This document shows positions 9,200 to 18,472 of a stretch of 64,000 bases of DNA, one piece after another. The notes beneath the pieces are model-generated. The model was not told the DNA's origin, did no database searches, and saw nothing but the letters and a program-made list of their open reading frames with translations. Both the position numbers and the translations under genes were made by a program. Each line of letters starts with the position of its first letter. Position 1 is the stretch's first letter. The DNA is from Empedobacter stercoris (GTDB taxonomy: Bacteria > Bacteroidota > Bacteroidia > Flavobacteriales > Weeksellaceae): contig NZ_CP104209.1 of NCBI RefSeq assembly GCF_025244765.1, positions 868,001 to 932,000 of the forward strand, written 5' to 3'.

Positions 9200-9220
9200 A
9201 ATTAAATATTTTTTAATCTG

Positions 9221-9260
9221 AAATCAATAAAGCCTTCTGATTAGAAGGCTTTATTGATTT
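9221..9260. terminator. Strong bidirectional terminator
   Basis: An 18-base perfect stem (arms 9221-9238 and 9243-9260, core AAGCCTTCT/AGAAGGCTT) closes over a 4-base loop. It lies between the convergent nfu and CoA-transferase genes. Confidence 0.85.
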
Positions 9261-9269
9261 TTCTAAAGT

Positions 9270-10535
9270 TTAATTAGAAAGCGCTTCATAATATTCTCTT
9301 TCTATTTGTTCTCTAAAATTTGGATGCGCAATTTCTACCATTGCTTTTACACGTTGTTTAATATTTTTTCCAAATAAATTTGCTACTCCATATTCTGTTA
9401 CAACGTAGTTTACGTGAGCTCTTGTTGTTACTACTCCTGCTCCATGTTTCAGAAATGGAACAATTTTATTTGCTCCTTTAACTGTTGTTGATGTTAAGGC
9501 AATAATTGATTTCCCTCCTTTACTTAAAGAAGATCCATAAATAAAATCAACTTGCCCTCCTACACCAGAAAATATTTTTGTTCCGATTGAATCAGCACTT
9601 ACTTGTCCAGTTACATCAACTTCGATAGCGGAATTAATCGAAACCATTCGGTTATTCTGGCTAATTTTGATTGGATCATTTGTAAAAGATGCATCACGCA
9701 TTTCTATTGCTGGGTTATCATCAATAAAATCATATAACAATTGAGAACCATGTACCAAAGTTGATACAATTTTCCCTTTCAACAATTTTTTATGTTCACC
9801 TGTAATTACACCAGATTTTACTAAAGGAACAATTCCATCTGAAAATAACTCAGTATGAATTCCTAAACCTTTATGATTCTTCAAATTATTTAAAACTGCA
9901 TTTGGAATAGAACCAATCCCTAATTGCAAACAACTTTTATCTTCAATCAATTCAGCAATATAACTTCCTATTCTGGCTTCTTCTGTCGTTATATTTCCGT
10001 TATCCAAAACATCTAATAATTGATGATGCTCTACTAAATGGGTGATTTTTGATATATGAATAATCCCATCACCAAATGTTCTTGGCATATGTTTATTCAC
10101 TTGCGCAATAACCACACGAGATGTTTCTATGGCTGCTTTAATGTTCTCGACAGACGTTCCCAAAGAACAAAATCCGTGGGCATCAGGTTCAGAAATCTGA
10201 ATCAGTACAACATCAATCGTAAGTTCCGTTTTAATCACTTTTGCCATTTCACTAAAAGAAATTGGCAAATAAGAACCATTCCCTTCTTTTATGGTGTGAC
10301 GAACATTGGCTCCTAAAAAAAAAGAATTGACAAAAAAAGAATCTCTATAAGCAGGATTTGCATATTCTGCTGCACCTGTCGTATAAATATGACAAAACTC
10401 TACATCTCTCAATTCATGTGCCCTCTTCGATAATTCTGTCACCAAAATTGTTGGTGTAGCAGCTGCTGCATGAACGTAAACACGATCACCAGATTTTATT
10501 TCTTTCACTGCTTCTGTTGCAGAAGTATATTTCAT
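9270..10535 (-). CDS. Acetyl-CoA hydrolase/transferase family protein (4-hydroxybutyrate CoA-transferase-like)
   Basis: This 421-residue enzyme moves coenzyme A between acyl acids, or hydrolyses acyl-CoA. The catalytic glutamate of the family is Glu229 in IHTELFSDG, and the ISEPDAHGFCSLG stretch is also characteristic. The open frame reaches 23 codons further upstream, but a TAnnTTTG box at 10557-10564 lies inside that extension, so the ATG at 10535 is the real start. It is monocistronic. Family annotation is firm; the acid used (acetate, butyrate, 4-hydroxybutyrate) is not shown. Confidence 0.88.
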   Translation of the reverse strand: MKYTSATEAVKEIKSGDRVYVHAAAATPTILVTELSKRAHELRDVEFCHIYTTGAAEYANPAYRDSFFVNSFFLGANVRHTIKEGNGSYLPISFSEMAKVIKTELTIDVVLIQISEPDAHGFCSLGTSVENIKAAIETSRVVIAQVNKHMPRTFGDGIIHISKITHLVEHHQLLDVLDNGNITTEEARIGSYIAELIEDKSCLQLGIGSIPNAVLNNLKNHKGLGIHTELFSDGIVPLVKSGVITGEHKKLLKGKIVSTLVHGSQLLYDFIDDNPAIEMRDASFTNDPIKISQNNRMVSINSAIEVDVTGQVSADSIGTKIFSGVGGQVDFIYGSSLSKGGKSIIALTSTTVKGANKIVPFLKHGAGVVTTRAHVNYVVTEYGVANLFGKNIKQRVKAMVEIAHPNFREQIEREYYEALSN

Positions 10536-10556
10536 AAGTAGATTTTTATTATAGTG

Positions 10557-10564
10557 CAAAAGTA
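10557..10564 (-). promoter_or_regulatory. -7 box of the CoA-transferase gene
   Basis: On the minus strand TACTTTTG fits TAnnTTTG and lies 21 bases before the ATG at 10535. It rules out a longer upstream reading frame. Confidence 0.6.
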
Positions 10565-10664
10565 AGCTCTTGTGAACTTTATAAAAAACGATTTTTTTCA
10601 GCAAAATCTAATCAAATTTTATACCTAATCATTTATTATTTAACAAAGCAGAAGGTTTATTGAT

Positions 10665-11240
10665 TTATTCATCAAAAAAATCGATAGAACGACGATAATT
10701 ATATAAAAATAAACGTCTGCGAGCTTCTAAATCATTAACTCGAATAGATGAGATATCATCAATCTGAAAATACAATGACCCCTCATCTGTTCCTTCAGAA
10801 CCGATACATTTCAGCTCAAAATCATCTTCTGTTAAATTTCGGACAAAGCCTGAAAAACGACTATTGTTGTTAAATTGTAATCGCGAAACGTATTCTGTTT
10901 GATTACAAATTTCTCCTAAAATTTGATTCATCCAATTATCTTCGCTTGTTGCTGAAAATGTCACGGTATTTTCTTCATCCAAATCGGTATGATGCTCCTT
11001 CAAATAATTTAAACATTTACAATAATCATCGACATCAATTCGGCTAATTTTGAAATAAGGTTCGATTAAAATTCCATCTTTTTTACCGAACTTCGAAATA
11101 TGTTGCATCGTAAAAAATTCATCATTAAAATCTAAAATATAACCTGCCCAAAAATTATCTCCTTCTGGATCATTGTATATGGCGATAATAGATTGATTTT
11201 CTTTCGAATTTTGTAAAATTTTATAAAAATTAGAGTTCAT
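10665..11240 (-). CDS. Unrecognised cytosolic protein
   Basis: This 191-residue acidic protein has no signal peptide or membrane segment. I do not recognise the family. It seems to have two similar halves with short beta strands: an N-terminal part around FWAGYILDFNDEFFTMQHIS and a C-terminal part around SRFSGFVRNLTEDDFELKCI. Both are reminiscent of small Sm-like barrels, which is only an impression. The frame extends 26 codons upstream, but that stretch contains the terminator hairpin of the neighbouring gene, so I start at the ATG at 11240. Confidence 0.65.
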   Translation of the reverse strand: MNSNFYKILQNSKENQSIIAIYNDPEGDNFWAGYILDFNDEFFTMQHISKFGKKDGILIEPYFKISRIDVDDYCKCLNYLKEHHTDLDEENTVTFSATSEDNWMNQILGEICNQTEYVSRLQFNNNSRFSGFVRNLTEDDFELKCIGSEGTDEGSLYFQIDDISSIRVNDLEARRRLFLYNYRRSIDFFDE

Positions 11241-11286
11241 ATTCTTTTGGTTAAAAACTGAAAATACGAATCTTTTGTACATAAAA

Positions 11287-11315
11287 AAAGGTTCTTGAGA
11301 ATTCAAGAACCTTTT
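11287..11315 (-). terminator. Terminator of the secreted-protein gene
   Basis: AAAAGGTTCTTGA pairs with TCAAGAACCTTTT over a 3-base loop. It follows the stop of the 11324-12106 gene on the minus strand, and the trailing T tract is present in that direction. Confidence 0.75.
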
Positions 11316-11323
11316 CATTATGA

Positions 11324-12106
11324 TTAATTCGCCTTTCTTAAAATAACCGCCTCATAACTTAATGACTGCCAATCTCCTTTTTGCAACTGATCTAATTTTA
11401 TTTTTTTATAGATATTTTCTTCACCCGCAACTGTCATCGTAAACTGCGTGCGATCTAAAATATTTTTTTCTGATAAAGAATAATTAATATCAAACTTCTT
11501 TTTTGTTGATTTTTCTACTATCGGTTTTAGATATTCGATTGCATTTTCTGGCGTTTTGAATTGTTCGTTAACAGGAAACTGAACTTCAAAATAACCTTCG
11601 TATGTAAAATCAGGTTCAGTAACAATCAAATTATAAGGATCTGCAAATAAAGCTGGACGTTGTTTTTGATATTCTTTTTCGTTTTTATATTGTCGCTTTT
11701 CTTCTTTATAAATTAACGGATACTTTTCTGCAAGAACTGCTAATTTATCTGCATCATAAGAATATGGAATTCCATCGTGAAAAGTGTTGTATAAAGCTGG
11801 ATTCACTAACCATTGATCAACAATTTTTTTATCTTTCACCATGTAGATCATCAGCCCATTCTCTTGCGCTTGAAAAGTTGATGATTGATACCCGTATTCA
11901 AGAAGAGGTTTTGCTAACTGAATTGCAGCTGAATTTTCTAACATAAAGTTAAATTTCTCATAGGCTTTGGATTCATCATTCAAAGGAGCCATTCCATAAA
12001 CTTTAGTGGAAGCATCTACATTTTGATCATTAATCATTGATGTTACTTGAGCTGTTGCAACATTAGAAAGTGCAATTGTAGCTGTAAGCAAAATTTGTTT
12101 TATCAT
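11324..12106 (-). CDS. Secreted protein of unknown function
   Basis: This encodes 260 residues with a clear signal peptide (MIKQILLTATIALSNVATAQ). The mature part is mixed alpha/beta with many Lys, Tyr and Glu and no catalytic motif that I recognise. The frame extends 12 codons upstream, but the signal peptide places the start at 12106. It begins 38 bases after the stop of the isoaspartyl peptidase gene and has its own terminator, so the two form an operon. It may assist or share the periplasmic compartment with that enzyme. Confidence 0.7.
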   Translation of the reverse strand: MIKQILLTATIALSNVATAQVTSMINDQNVDASTKVYGMAPLNDESKAYEKFNFMLENSAAIQLAKPLLEYGYQSSTFQAQENGLMIYMVKDKKIVDQWLVNPALYNTFHDGIPYSYDADKLAVLAEKYPLIYKEEKRQYKNEKEYQKQRPALFADPYNLIVTEPDFTYEGYFEVQFPVNEQFKTPENAIEYLKPIVEKSTKKKFDINYSLSEKNILDRTQFTMTVAGEENIYKKIKLDQLQKGDWQSLSYEAVILRKAN

Positions 12107-12144
12107 TATTGTTTTTCTTTTAATTATAAAAATGAGTTTCAAAT

Positions 12145-13164
12145 TTATTGATAAATTTCGATAGTTATCTTACCCGATTGCGTAATACTTCCGCGATACA
12201 TGCCTGCGGTATTAAAAGGAAAACTTGCTTGACCATTTTTATCTAAAATAATCATACCTCCATCACCACCTAATTGACCAATTTTTTTGATGACCTCATC
12301 TCCTGCTTGTTTGGAAGAAAGTTTTTTATATTCCATTAATGCAGCCACATCATACGCTGCTACAGCTTTTATAAAATACTCGCCCCAACCTGTACTCGAA
12401 ATACCAACTTCACTGTTTGCATAGGTTCCAGCACCAATAATTGGAGAATCTCCAACACGACCAAAACGTTTATTTGTCATACCTCCTGTTGAAGTTCCCG
12501 CAGCAATATGACCTTTTTGATCTAATGCAACTGCACCAACAGTTCCAAACTTTTCGTCAACAAAATTAAATGGTACATAAGCTTGTGTTTTGGCATCATG
12601 ATCCAATTCCATTTTATCTTTATCTTTTTCGATTACTTTTTGCAAAGAATTCCAACGCTCTTCTGTTTTGAAATAACTTGGATCAACCAATTCTAAGCCT
12701 TGCTTTTGAGCAAATTCTTCTGCTCCTTTTCCAACCATCATCACATGTGCAGAATTTCGTAAAACTGTTTTAGCTGCTGTAATAGGATTTTTGATTGTCG
12801 TAACTCCAGCCACAGCACCAGCTTGCATTGTATGTCCAAGCATCAAAGAAGCATCCATTTCATTCTTGCCTTCATGTGTAAAAACCGCTCCTTTTCCTGC
12901 ATTAAATAATGGCGAATCTTCCATCACTTTTATGGCTTCTATAACAGCTTCTTCACTTTCTCCTCCTTTTTTTATAACTTCAAAACCTTTCGTTAAAGAT
13001 TCTGTTAATGCTTCTCGGTAAGCTTTTTCTTTTTCAGCTGTCATATATTTTTTCAGAATTGTTCCAGCTCCACCATGTATTACTAACACAACTTTGTCTT
13101 GTTTTGATTGTGCAGAAACAGAAATTGTCAAAACAGACAAGATTAAACCAACTATTTTTTTCAT
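12145..13164 (-). CDS. Isoaspartyl peptidase/L-asparaginase (Ntn hydrolase), secreted
   Basis: This 339-residue N-terminal-nucleophile hydrolase degrades isoaspartyl dipeptides and asparagine after self-cleavage. The precursor has a signal peptide (1-18, ending SVSA). HGGAG is at residues 30-34. The cleavage site precedes Thr208 in KFGTVGAVALD, and GTSTGGMTNKRFGRVGDSPIIG follows in two family-typical blocks. It is therefore active in the periplasm. The start at 13164 is chosen from the signal peptide; an ATG six codons upstream is less likely. First gene of a two-gene operon. Confidence 0.92.
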   Translation of the reverse strand: MKKIVGLILSVLTISVSAQSKQDKVVLVIHGGAGTILKKYMTAEKEKAYREALTESLTKGFEVIKKGGESEEAVIEAIKVMEDSPLFNAGKGAVFTHEGKNEMDASLMLGHTMQAGAVAGVTTIKNPITAAKTVLRNSAHVMMVGKGAEEFAQKQGLELVDPSYFKTEERWNSLQKVIEKDKDKMELDHDAKTQAYVPFNFVDEKFGTVGAVALDQKGHIAAGTSTGGMTNKRFGRVGDSPIIGAGTYANSEVGISSTGWGEYFIKAVAAYDVAALMEYKKLSSKQAGDEVIKKIGQLGGDGGMIILDKNGQASFPFNTAGMYRGSITQSGKITIEIYQ

Positions 13165-13281
13165 GTGTAAAATTTTATTCAATGCTTAAAAATAAAAAAG
13201 TTTACAGAAAATAACTATTTTTAGCATTGATTTTGATACATACAAAATATCAATAACCGTTATTAAAACAATAAGTCACCT

Positions 13282-14319
13282 ATGAACTCACAAAAACATT
13301 ATCTTTCTAATAATATTTTATTACAATTAGCATTTATTGCAGTTATACTTTTAGTTTTTGGGTTAATATCTAAAAATCTTTTGGCTTTTTTCCCTGGATT
13401 TCTTGGCGCTTTATGCTTGTATGTACTTCTTCTGAATCCTTTACAATGGTTGGTTAAAGTAAAAAAATGGAACAAATTAGTAAGTGTAATTTTACTAATG
13501 ATTAGTAGTGCTATTTTAATTATTGGTCCATTGTATTTATTGATTCAAATGCTGACGAATAAAGTAATGGTTTTATTAAATGATACAGTTCAAATTAAAA
13601 AAGATGTCAATAAAATCATTGAAATGTTACAAACAAAATTTCATATTGATGTATTTAGCGCAACAAATATTGAAAAAATTACACAAGTCGGTGGAAAATT
13701 ATTAGAAAAAACCCTGAATGCGTCTATGGATATGACAGTGCAATTGGGTGTTGCATTTCTTATTCTATACTTTATGTTAATGAATCATCAGAAACTTGAA
13801 AACTGGTTTTACTCAGCAATTCCTTTCAAAACAAGCAACCTTAAACGAATGAATACTGATTTAAAAGATTTGGTAATTTCTAACGCTATTGGAATGCCTT
13901 TGACAGCGTTTATACAAGCCGTAATTGCTTACATTGGATACTTAATATTTGGTGTAGACGATGCATTTACTTGGTTTGTTTTAACCATTTTTGCTGCAAT
14001 GTTACCCGTCGTAGGTGCTGCATTAATCTACGTTCCTTTAGCTTTATTTTTACTTGCAAGTGGAGAAACAGGACACGCAATTGGATTATTGATTTACTGT
14101 TTTGTAGTGGTAGGACTTTCTGACAATTTGATTCGTTTAGTTTTACAAAAAAAGATGGCAGATGTTCATCCATTAATTACTATTTTTGGAGTAATCGTTG
14201 GTTTAAATCTTTTCGGATTTATCGGAATTATTTTCGGACCAATCTTATTTTCTGTATTCTTTTGGTTAGTAAAATTGTATCGATACGAATTTATTGATCC
14301 AAATCCCGAAGACAATTAA
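13282..14319 (+). CDS. AI-2E family transporter (PF01594-type permease)
   Basis: This 345-residue inner-membrane protein has about seven to eight hydrophobic segments with the family's arrangement: paired N-terminal helices, a polar stretch (about 95-150), then a helix cluster with PVVGAALIYVPLALFLL and GLNLFGFIGIIFGP near the C terminus. Family members export various solutes. The AI-2 link is historic and not evidence of quorum signalling here. It is transcribed divergently from the isoaspartyl peptidase gene and lies 18 bases before a thioesterase gene. Confidence 0.87.
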   Translation: MNSQKHYLSNNILLQLAFIAVILLVFGLISKNLLAFFPGFLGALCLYVLLLNPLQWLVKVKKWNKLVSVILLMISSAILIIGPLYLLIQMLTNKVMVLLNDTVQIKKDVNKIIEMLQTKFHIDVFSATNIEKITQVGGKLLEKTLNASMDMTVQLGVAFLILYFMLMNHQKLENWFYSAIPFKTSNLKRMNTDLKDLVISNAIGMPLTAFIQAVIAYIGYLIFGVDDAFTWFVLTIFAAMLPVVGAALIYVPLALFLLASGETGHAIGLLIYCFVVVGLSDNLIRLVLQKKMADVHPLITIFGVIVGLNLFGFIGIIFGPILFSVFFWLVKLYRYEFIDPNPEDN

Positions 14320-14337
14320 TACAAAACCCAATAATAA

Positions 14338-14769
14338 ATGAACTTAGAAAACTTTAAATTCTTTAAACCCTTAGAACCTCGTTGGAGTGATTTTGATCCA
14401 ATTGGTCACGTAAATAATGTGTTTTATTTCGAGTATTTTCAAATTGGTCGCGCCTATTATATGCAGGCTTCAAGCAAAAAGTGGCAATGGACACGACATA
14501 TGTTTGTGATTGCTCACATGGAAGCGAATTATCAAATAGAATTGCGTCCTAATGCTTTAGAACCACGTATTGGCGTTCGTGTATCGAAATTAGGAAACAA
14601 AAGTTTTGATTTCGAATATATCGTAACAAGTAAAAATGAAAACGGGGAAGATTTGATTCATTGTACCGGAAAAAGTACACAAGTAATGTACGATATGGAA
14701 GCAAAAAAATCAATGGAATTACCTGATTGGGTAAAAAATGATTTTAAAAATTACGAAGGTAATCTTTAA
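14338..14769 (+). CDS. Acyl-CoA thioesterase, 4HBT hotdog fold
   Basis: This 143-residue single-hotdog-domain protein shows the 4-hydroxybenzoyl-CoA thioesterase signature: PRWSDFDPIGHVNNVFYFEYF, with the catalytic Asp in SDFDPIGHVNN. It presumably hydrolyses acyl-CoA or acyl-ACP in the cytosol; the chain is unknown. It follows the AI-2E permease by 18 bases, so the two may share a transcript. Confidence 0.85.
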   Translation: MNLENFKFFKPLEPRWSDFDPIGHVNNVFYFEYFQIGRAYYMQASSKKWQWTRHMFVIAHMEANYQIELRPNALEPRIGVRVSKLGNKSFDFEYIVTSKNENGEDLIHCTGKSTQVMYDMEAKKSMELPDWVKNDFKNYEGNL

Positions 14770-14858
14770 AAAAATCAATAAAATTTTAACAGTAGTTAAT
14801 TCTTTTTGTTAGATAATGATTAGATTTAACTACTGTTTCTTTTTTAATTAATTGCGTT

Positions 14859-15344
14859 ATGAAAAATTTATTTTTAATGCGTCATGCAAAAAGTAAATGG
14901 AACGAAAATGTGTCTGATCAATTCCGTTCTATTACTGACATTGGTGAATTGAAAACGAAAAAAATTGCGCACTATTTAAACGAAAATTTTGAACTAAACT
15001 TTGACCAAGTATTTTCGAGCAAAGCCGTTCGAGCTAAAGAAACTTCTCAATTGGTCAAACCAATTCTTTTTCCCTCGCAAATAATTCATATCGAAGATGA
15101 TTTATATACATTTTCTCATTATTTATTAGATAAATGGATTAGAAATTTGGACAATCAATTGCAAAATGTTCTTATTTTTGGACATAATCCTGCGTTTACC
15201 GACATTACAAATCAATTAGGAAACGAAATGATTTACAATCTCCCAACATCTGGATTTGTATGGATACAATTCGATTCAGATAATTGGAAAACGATTGCAA
15301 AAGGTAAAACCATGAAAATAATTACACCTAAAGAAATTAAATGA
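14859..15344 (+). CDS. SixA-like histidine phosphatase
   Basis: This 161-residue protein is a small histidine phosphatase superfamily member. The phospho-accepting RHA motif is at residues 8-10 (LMRHAKSKW), with a second-half FGHNPAF contributing the other catalytic His. SixA proteins dephosphorylate phosphohistidine domains. Here its TGA overlaps the ATG of ppk1 by four bases, and ppk1 in turn overlaps ppx, so the three are translationally coupled. That context suggests a role in polyphosphate or phosphohistidine metabolism, which is inference. Confidence 0.85.
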   Translation: MKNLFLMRHAKSKWNENVSDQFRSITDIGELKTKKIAHYLNENFELNFDQVFSSKAVRAKETSQLVKPILFPSQIIHIEDDLYTFSHYLLDKWIRNLDNQLQNVLIFGHNPAFTDITNQLGNEMIYNLPTSGFVWIQFDSDNWKTIAKGKTMKIITPKEIK

Positions 15345-17407
15345 AAAAATACATCAACCGAGAAATCAGCTGGCTTTCTTTCAATGCACGTGTGTTGCAA
15401 GAAGCTTCTGACGAAACTGTTCCATTGTTAGAACGAATTCGTTTTTTGGGAATTTATTCTAATAATTTAGACGAATTTTATTCTGTTCGCTATTCAACAA
15501 TTTTGCGTTCAATACAGTTCAAAGACGTTGAAATTGTTTACCAAAATATTGTACCCGATCAAACCGATGAAGAATTGATTGACGAAATTAATGAAATTGT
15601 TCGTCAACAGCGTGTTCAGTACGATGATTTACACAATCAATTGTTCAAAGAATTAGAAAATCACAACATTTTTGTAATTGATGACACTTCTATTCCAGAA
15701 AATTATTTAGAATTTATTTCCGAATATTTTTATAACGAATTTATTCATACTGTTGGTGTATTTATTTTAGACGACATCAAAAAAGCACCGCCTTTGCGTG
15801 ATGGATCGTTTTATTTAGCTGTCAAAATGCAATTAAAAGATAAAATTCAATATGCTCTTTTGATTGTGCCAACCCATTTATTTCCACGCTTTATCGTGCT
15901 TCCAAAGTTTGACGAAAATACGTATGTGATGTACTTGGAAGATATTATTCGTTATCATTTGAAAGATATTTTCAAGATGTTTGATTTCGAATCAATCGAA
16001 GCACATTCAATTAAAATTACGCGCGACAGTGAACTCGATTTTGATAATGACTTAGAACATAGTTTATTAGAAAAAGTAATCAACAGTTTAGAAAATCGTA
16101 AAAAAGGAGTTCCTGTTCGATTGGTGTACGATGCCGAAATTGCGCCAGATACACTAAAATTTTTCTTGAAAAAATTACGACTTGACGAATATGACAGTAT
16201 CAATCCAGGAGGAAAATACCACAACAAACGCGATTTGATGAGTTTTCCAAGCTTTGATATTTCTGGTTTAACATATGATAAAATCAAACCAATTATTCAG
16301 AATAAACCATTTAGCTACAACAGTTATTTTCAGGCTTTTTCTGAAAACGAACAAATGATGATGGCACCATATCACGATTATTCGTTGCTATTAAAATTTT
16401 TGAGAGAAGCCGCAATTGATCCTAAAGTAACAAAAATTAAAATCACTATTTATCGTGTTGCCAAAGATTCGCAAGTGATGCATTCGTTGATAAACGCTGC
16501 AATGAATGGCAAAGAAGTTACTGCTGTTTTAGAACTTCGCGCACGTTTTGATGAATCAAACAACGCCATGTGGTCAAAGAAATTACAGGAAGCTGGTGTT
16601 AATGTTATTTTCGGAGTTCCTGGACTGAAAGTACATTCGAAAATTGGTTACATTGAGCGTAAGCCTGATAATGGTTTAGCTCATAAATATGTATTTATCA
16701 GCACAGGTAATTTTCATGCAGGAACAGCAAAGATTTATACGGATTACACATATTTCACAACAAATCCTGGAATCACGAAAGATGTAGAACAGATTTTTAA
16801 ATTTTTCGGAGCAAACTATTTAAATTTAACCTACAATCATTTATTGGTTTCACCTTATGGAACGCGCAAAAAAATTGTAAAGATGATTAAGCGAGAAGTT
16901 AAAAATCATCAAGCTGGTTTACCTGCCGAAATCAATATGAAACTAAATAGTTTAAGCGATAAACAAATCATCGATTTATTATATAAAGCATCACAGAAAG
17001 GTGTGAAAGTACGTTTGGTTGTTCGTGGAATTAATTGTTTGATTCCAGGAGTTAAAAATCTATCCGAAAATATCGAATGTGTAAGTGTAATTGATAAATT
17101 TTTGGAACATCCACGAATTTATTGGTTCAAAAATGCAGGCGATGATAAAGTTTATATTTCTTCGGCTGATATGATGGAACGAAATTTAGATAACCGTGTC
17201 GAAGTGGCTTGTCCAATTTACGATCATAAATTCAAGAAAATAGTCATGGATACGTTTAACCTTAGCTTTGAAGATAATATAAAAGGCCGTAAAATTACAG
17301 CGGCATCATCGTTAGAATATAAACGAAATAATAAAAAACCAAATCGCTCTCAATACACAACCTACGAATATTTAAAAGAATTAAACGAACAAGAAAATGA
17401 AGATTAG
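15341..17407 (+). CDS. ppk1: Polyphosphate kinase 1
   Basis: This 688-residue enzyme polymerises inorganic polyphosphate from ATP and works in reverse. It begins with the PPK N-terminal domain (YINREISWLSFNARVLQEA) and carries the two phospholipase-D-like catalytic domains. The autophosphorylated histidine is His432 in LKVHSKIG, and the second catalytic His is His590 in FLEHPRIYWF. Length and order match the family. It overlaps the sixA-like gene by 4 bases and ppx by 11, forming a compact operon for polyphosphate turnover. Confidence 0.96.
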   Translation: MKKYINREISWLSFNARVLQEASDETVPLLERIRFLGIYSNNLDEFYSVRYSTILRSIQFKDVEIVYQNIVPDQTDEELIDEINEIVRQQRVQYDDLHNQLFKELENHNIFVIDDTSIPENYLEFISEYFYNEFIHTVGVFILDDIKKAPPLRDGSFYLAVKMQLKDKIQYALLIVPTHLFPRFIVLPKFDENTYVMYLEDIIRYHLKDIFKMFDFESIEAHSIKITRDSELDFDNDLEHSLLEKVINSLENRKKGVPVRLVYDAEIAPDTLKFFLKKLRLDEYDSINPGGKYHNKRDLMSFPSFDISGLTYDKIKPIIQNKPFSYNSYFQAFSENEQMMMAPYHDYSLLLKFLREAAIDPKVTKIKITIYRVAKDSQVMHSLINAAMNGKEVTAVLELRARFDESNNAMWSKKLQEAGVNVIFGVPGLKVHSKIGYIERKPDNGLAHKYVFISTGNFHAGTAKIYTDYTYFTTNPGITKDVEQIFKFFGANYLNLTYNHLLVSPYGTRKKIVKMIKREVKNHQAGLPAEINMKLNSLSDKQIIDLLYKASQKGVKVRLVVRGINCLIPGVKNLSENIECVSVIDKFLEHPRIYWFKNAGDDKVYISSADMMERNLDNRVEVACPIYDHKFKKIVMDTFNLSFEDNIKGRKITAASSLEYKRNNKKPNRSQYTTYEYLKELNEQENED

Positions 17408-18278
17408 AAAATTAGGCGCAATTGATATAGGTTCTAACGCTATGCGGTTGTTGATTAATTATGTTTATGAAGAAGAAGGTCGTGCACCTATTTTTAATAA
17501 AACGAGTATTGTCCGCATGCCAATTCGTTTGGGACATGACGTTTTTATTGATGGACAAATTTGCGAAAATAACGTGGAACGTATTTGTGATGCCATGTTA
17601 TCGTATGCCTTAATGATGAAAGTTTATGATGTAGAAATATATAAAGCTTATGCAACTTCTGCTATGCGCGAAGCAAAAAATGGCAATGAAGTAGCTAAAA
17701 AAGTGATGAAAAAGTCTGGCATTAACATCGAAATTATTGATGGAAAAACAGAAGCAGAATTACTTTTTAATACCGAATTAGGTGCATTTATCAAAGATAA
17801 AAAAATCTATTTATATGTGGATGTTGGTGGTGGTAGTACTGAATTAACTTTATTAAAAGATAACAAGGTTTTTACATCAAAATCATTTGAAGTTGGTACT
17901 GTTCGTTTATTAGAAAACAAAGTTGCTCCAACTACTTTTGAAGAAATGAAAGAATGGATTCAAGAAAACATTGGACATGATGAAATAGAATTAATTGGTT
18001 CTGGAGGAAATATCAACCATGTGTACAAATATTCGGGAGTAAAATTGGGAATGCCATTAAGCAGTACTTATGTTAAAAAACATTACCAAACCCTACAAAG
18101 CATGACTGCTGAAGAACGAATGCAAAACTTTAATATGAAACCCGATCGTGCAGATGTTGTTGTATATGCTTTAGAAATATATAATAATGTGCTAAAATGG
18201 TCGCATGCAAAAAAAATACATGTTCCAAAAGTTGGACTTTCTGATGGAGTTATTCGAGAAATTTATAAAAATTTATAA
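17397..18278 (+). CDS. ppx: Exopolyphosphatase, Ppx/GppA family (short form)
   Basis: This 293-residue member of the ASKHA ATPase fold shows the phosphate-1 motif AIDIGSNAMRLL near residue 9 and the phosphate-2 motif YVDVGGGSTELTLL near residue 141. It lacks the C-terminal HD-like domain of E. coli Ppx, as is usual in Bacteroidota. It should release phosphate from polyphosphate ends or hydrolyse pppGpp. It overlaps ppk1 by 11 bases and ends the operon at a terminator. Confidence 0.92.
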   Translation: MKIRKLGAIDIGSNAMRLLINYVYEEEGRAPIFNKTSIVRMPIRLGHDVFIDGQICENNVERICDAMLSYALMMKVYDVEIYKAYATSAMREAKNGNEVAKKVMKKSGINIEIIDGKTEAELLFNTELGAFIKDKKIYLYVDVGGGSTELTLLKDNKVFTSKSFEVGTVRLLENKVAPTTFEEMKEWIQENIGHDEIELIGSGGNINHVYKYSGVKLGMPLSSTYVKKHYQTLQSMTAEERMQNFNMKPDRADVVVYALEIYNNVLKWSHAKKIHVPKVGLSDGVIREIYKNL

Positions 18279-18297
18279 TAAAAACTTATTTAATTTT

Positions 18298-18323
18298 GGT
18301 CAGAACGAATTCTGACCTTTTTT
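18298..18323 (+). terminator. Terminator of the polyphosphate operon
   Basis: GGTCAGAA and TTCTGACC form an 8-bp stem over a 4-base loop, followed by a T run. It lies 20 bases after the ppx stop. Confidence 0.85.
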
Positions 18324-18472
18324 ATTTCTACAAAACTCTATTAAATGAGTTTATTATTCAGACTTCCTCAAAGAGCTTTGCCTTATAATTTAACTGCTTT
18401 TATTTTTAATTTGCAACTTTTTTCTTCAAAATCTAATCATTAATTTAGTTTTCGAATTAACACAATATTGAA

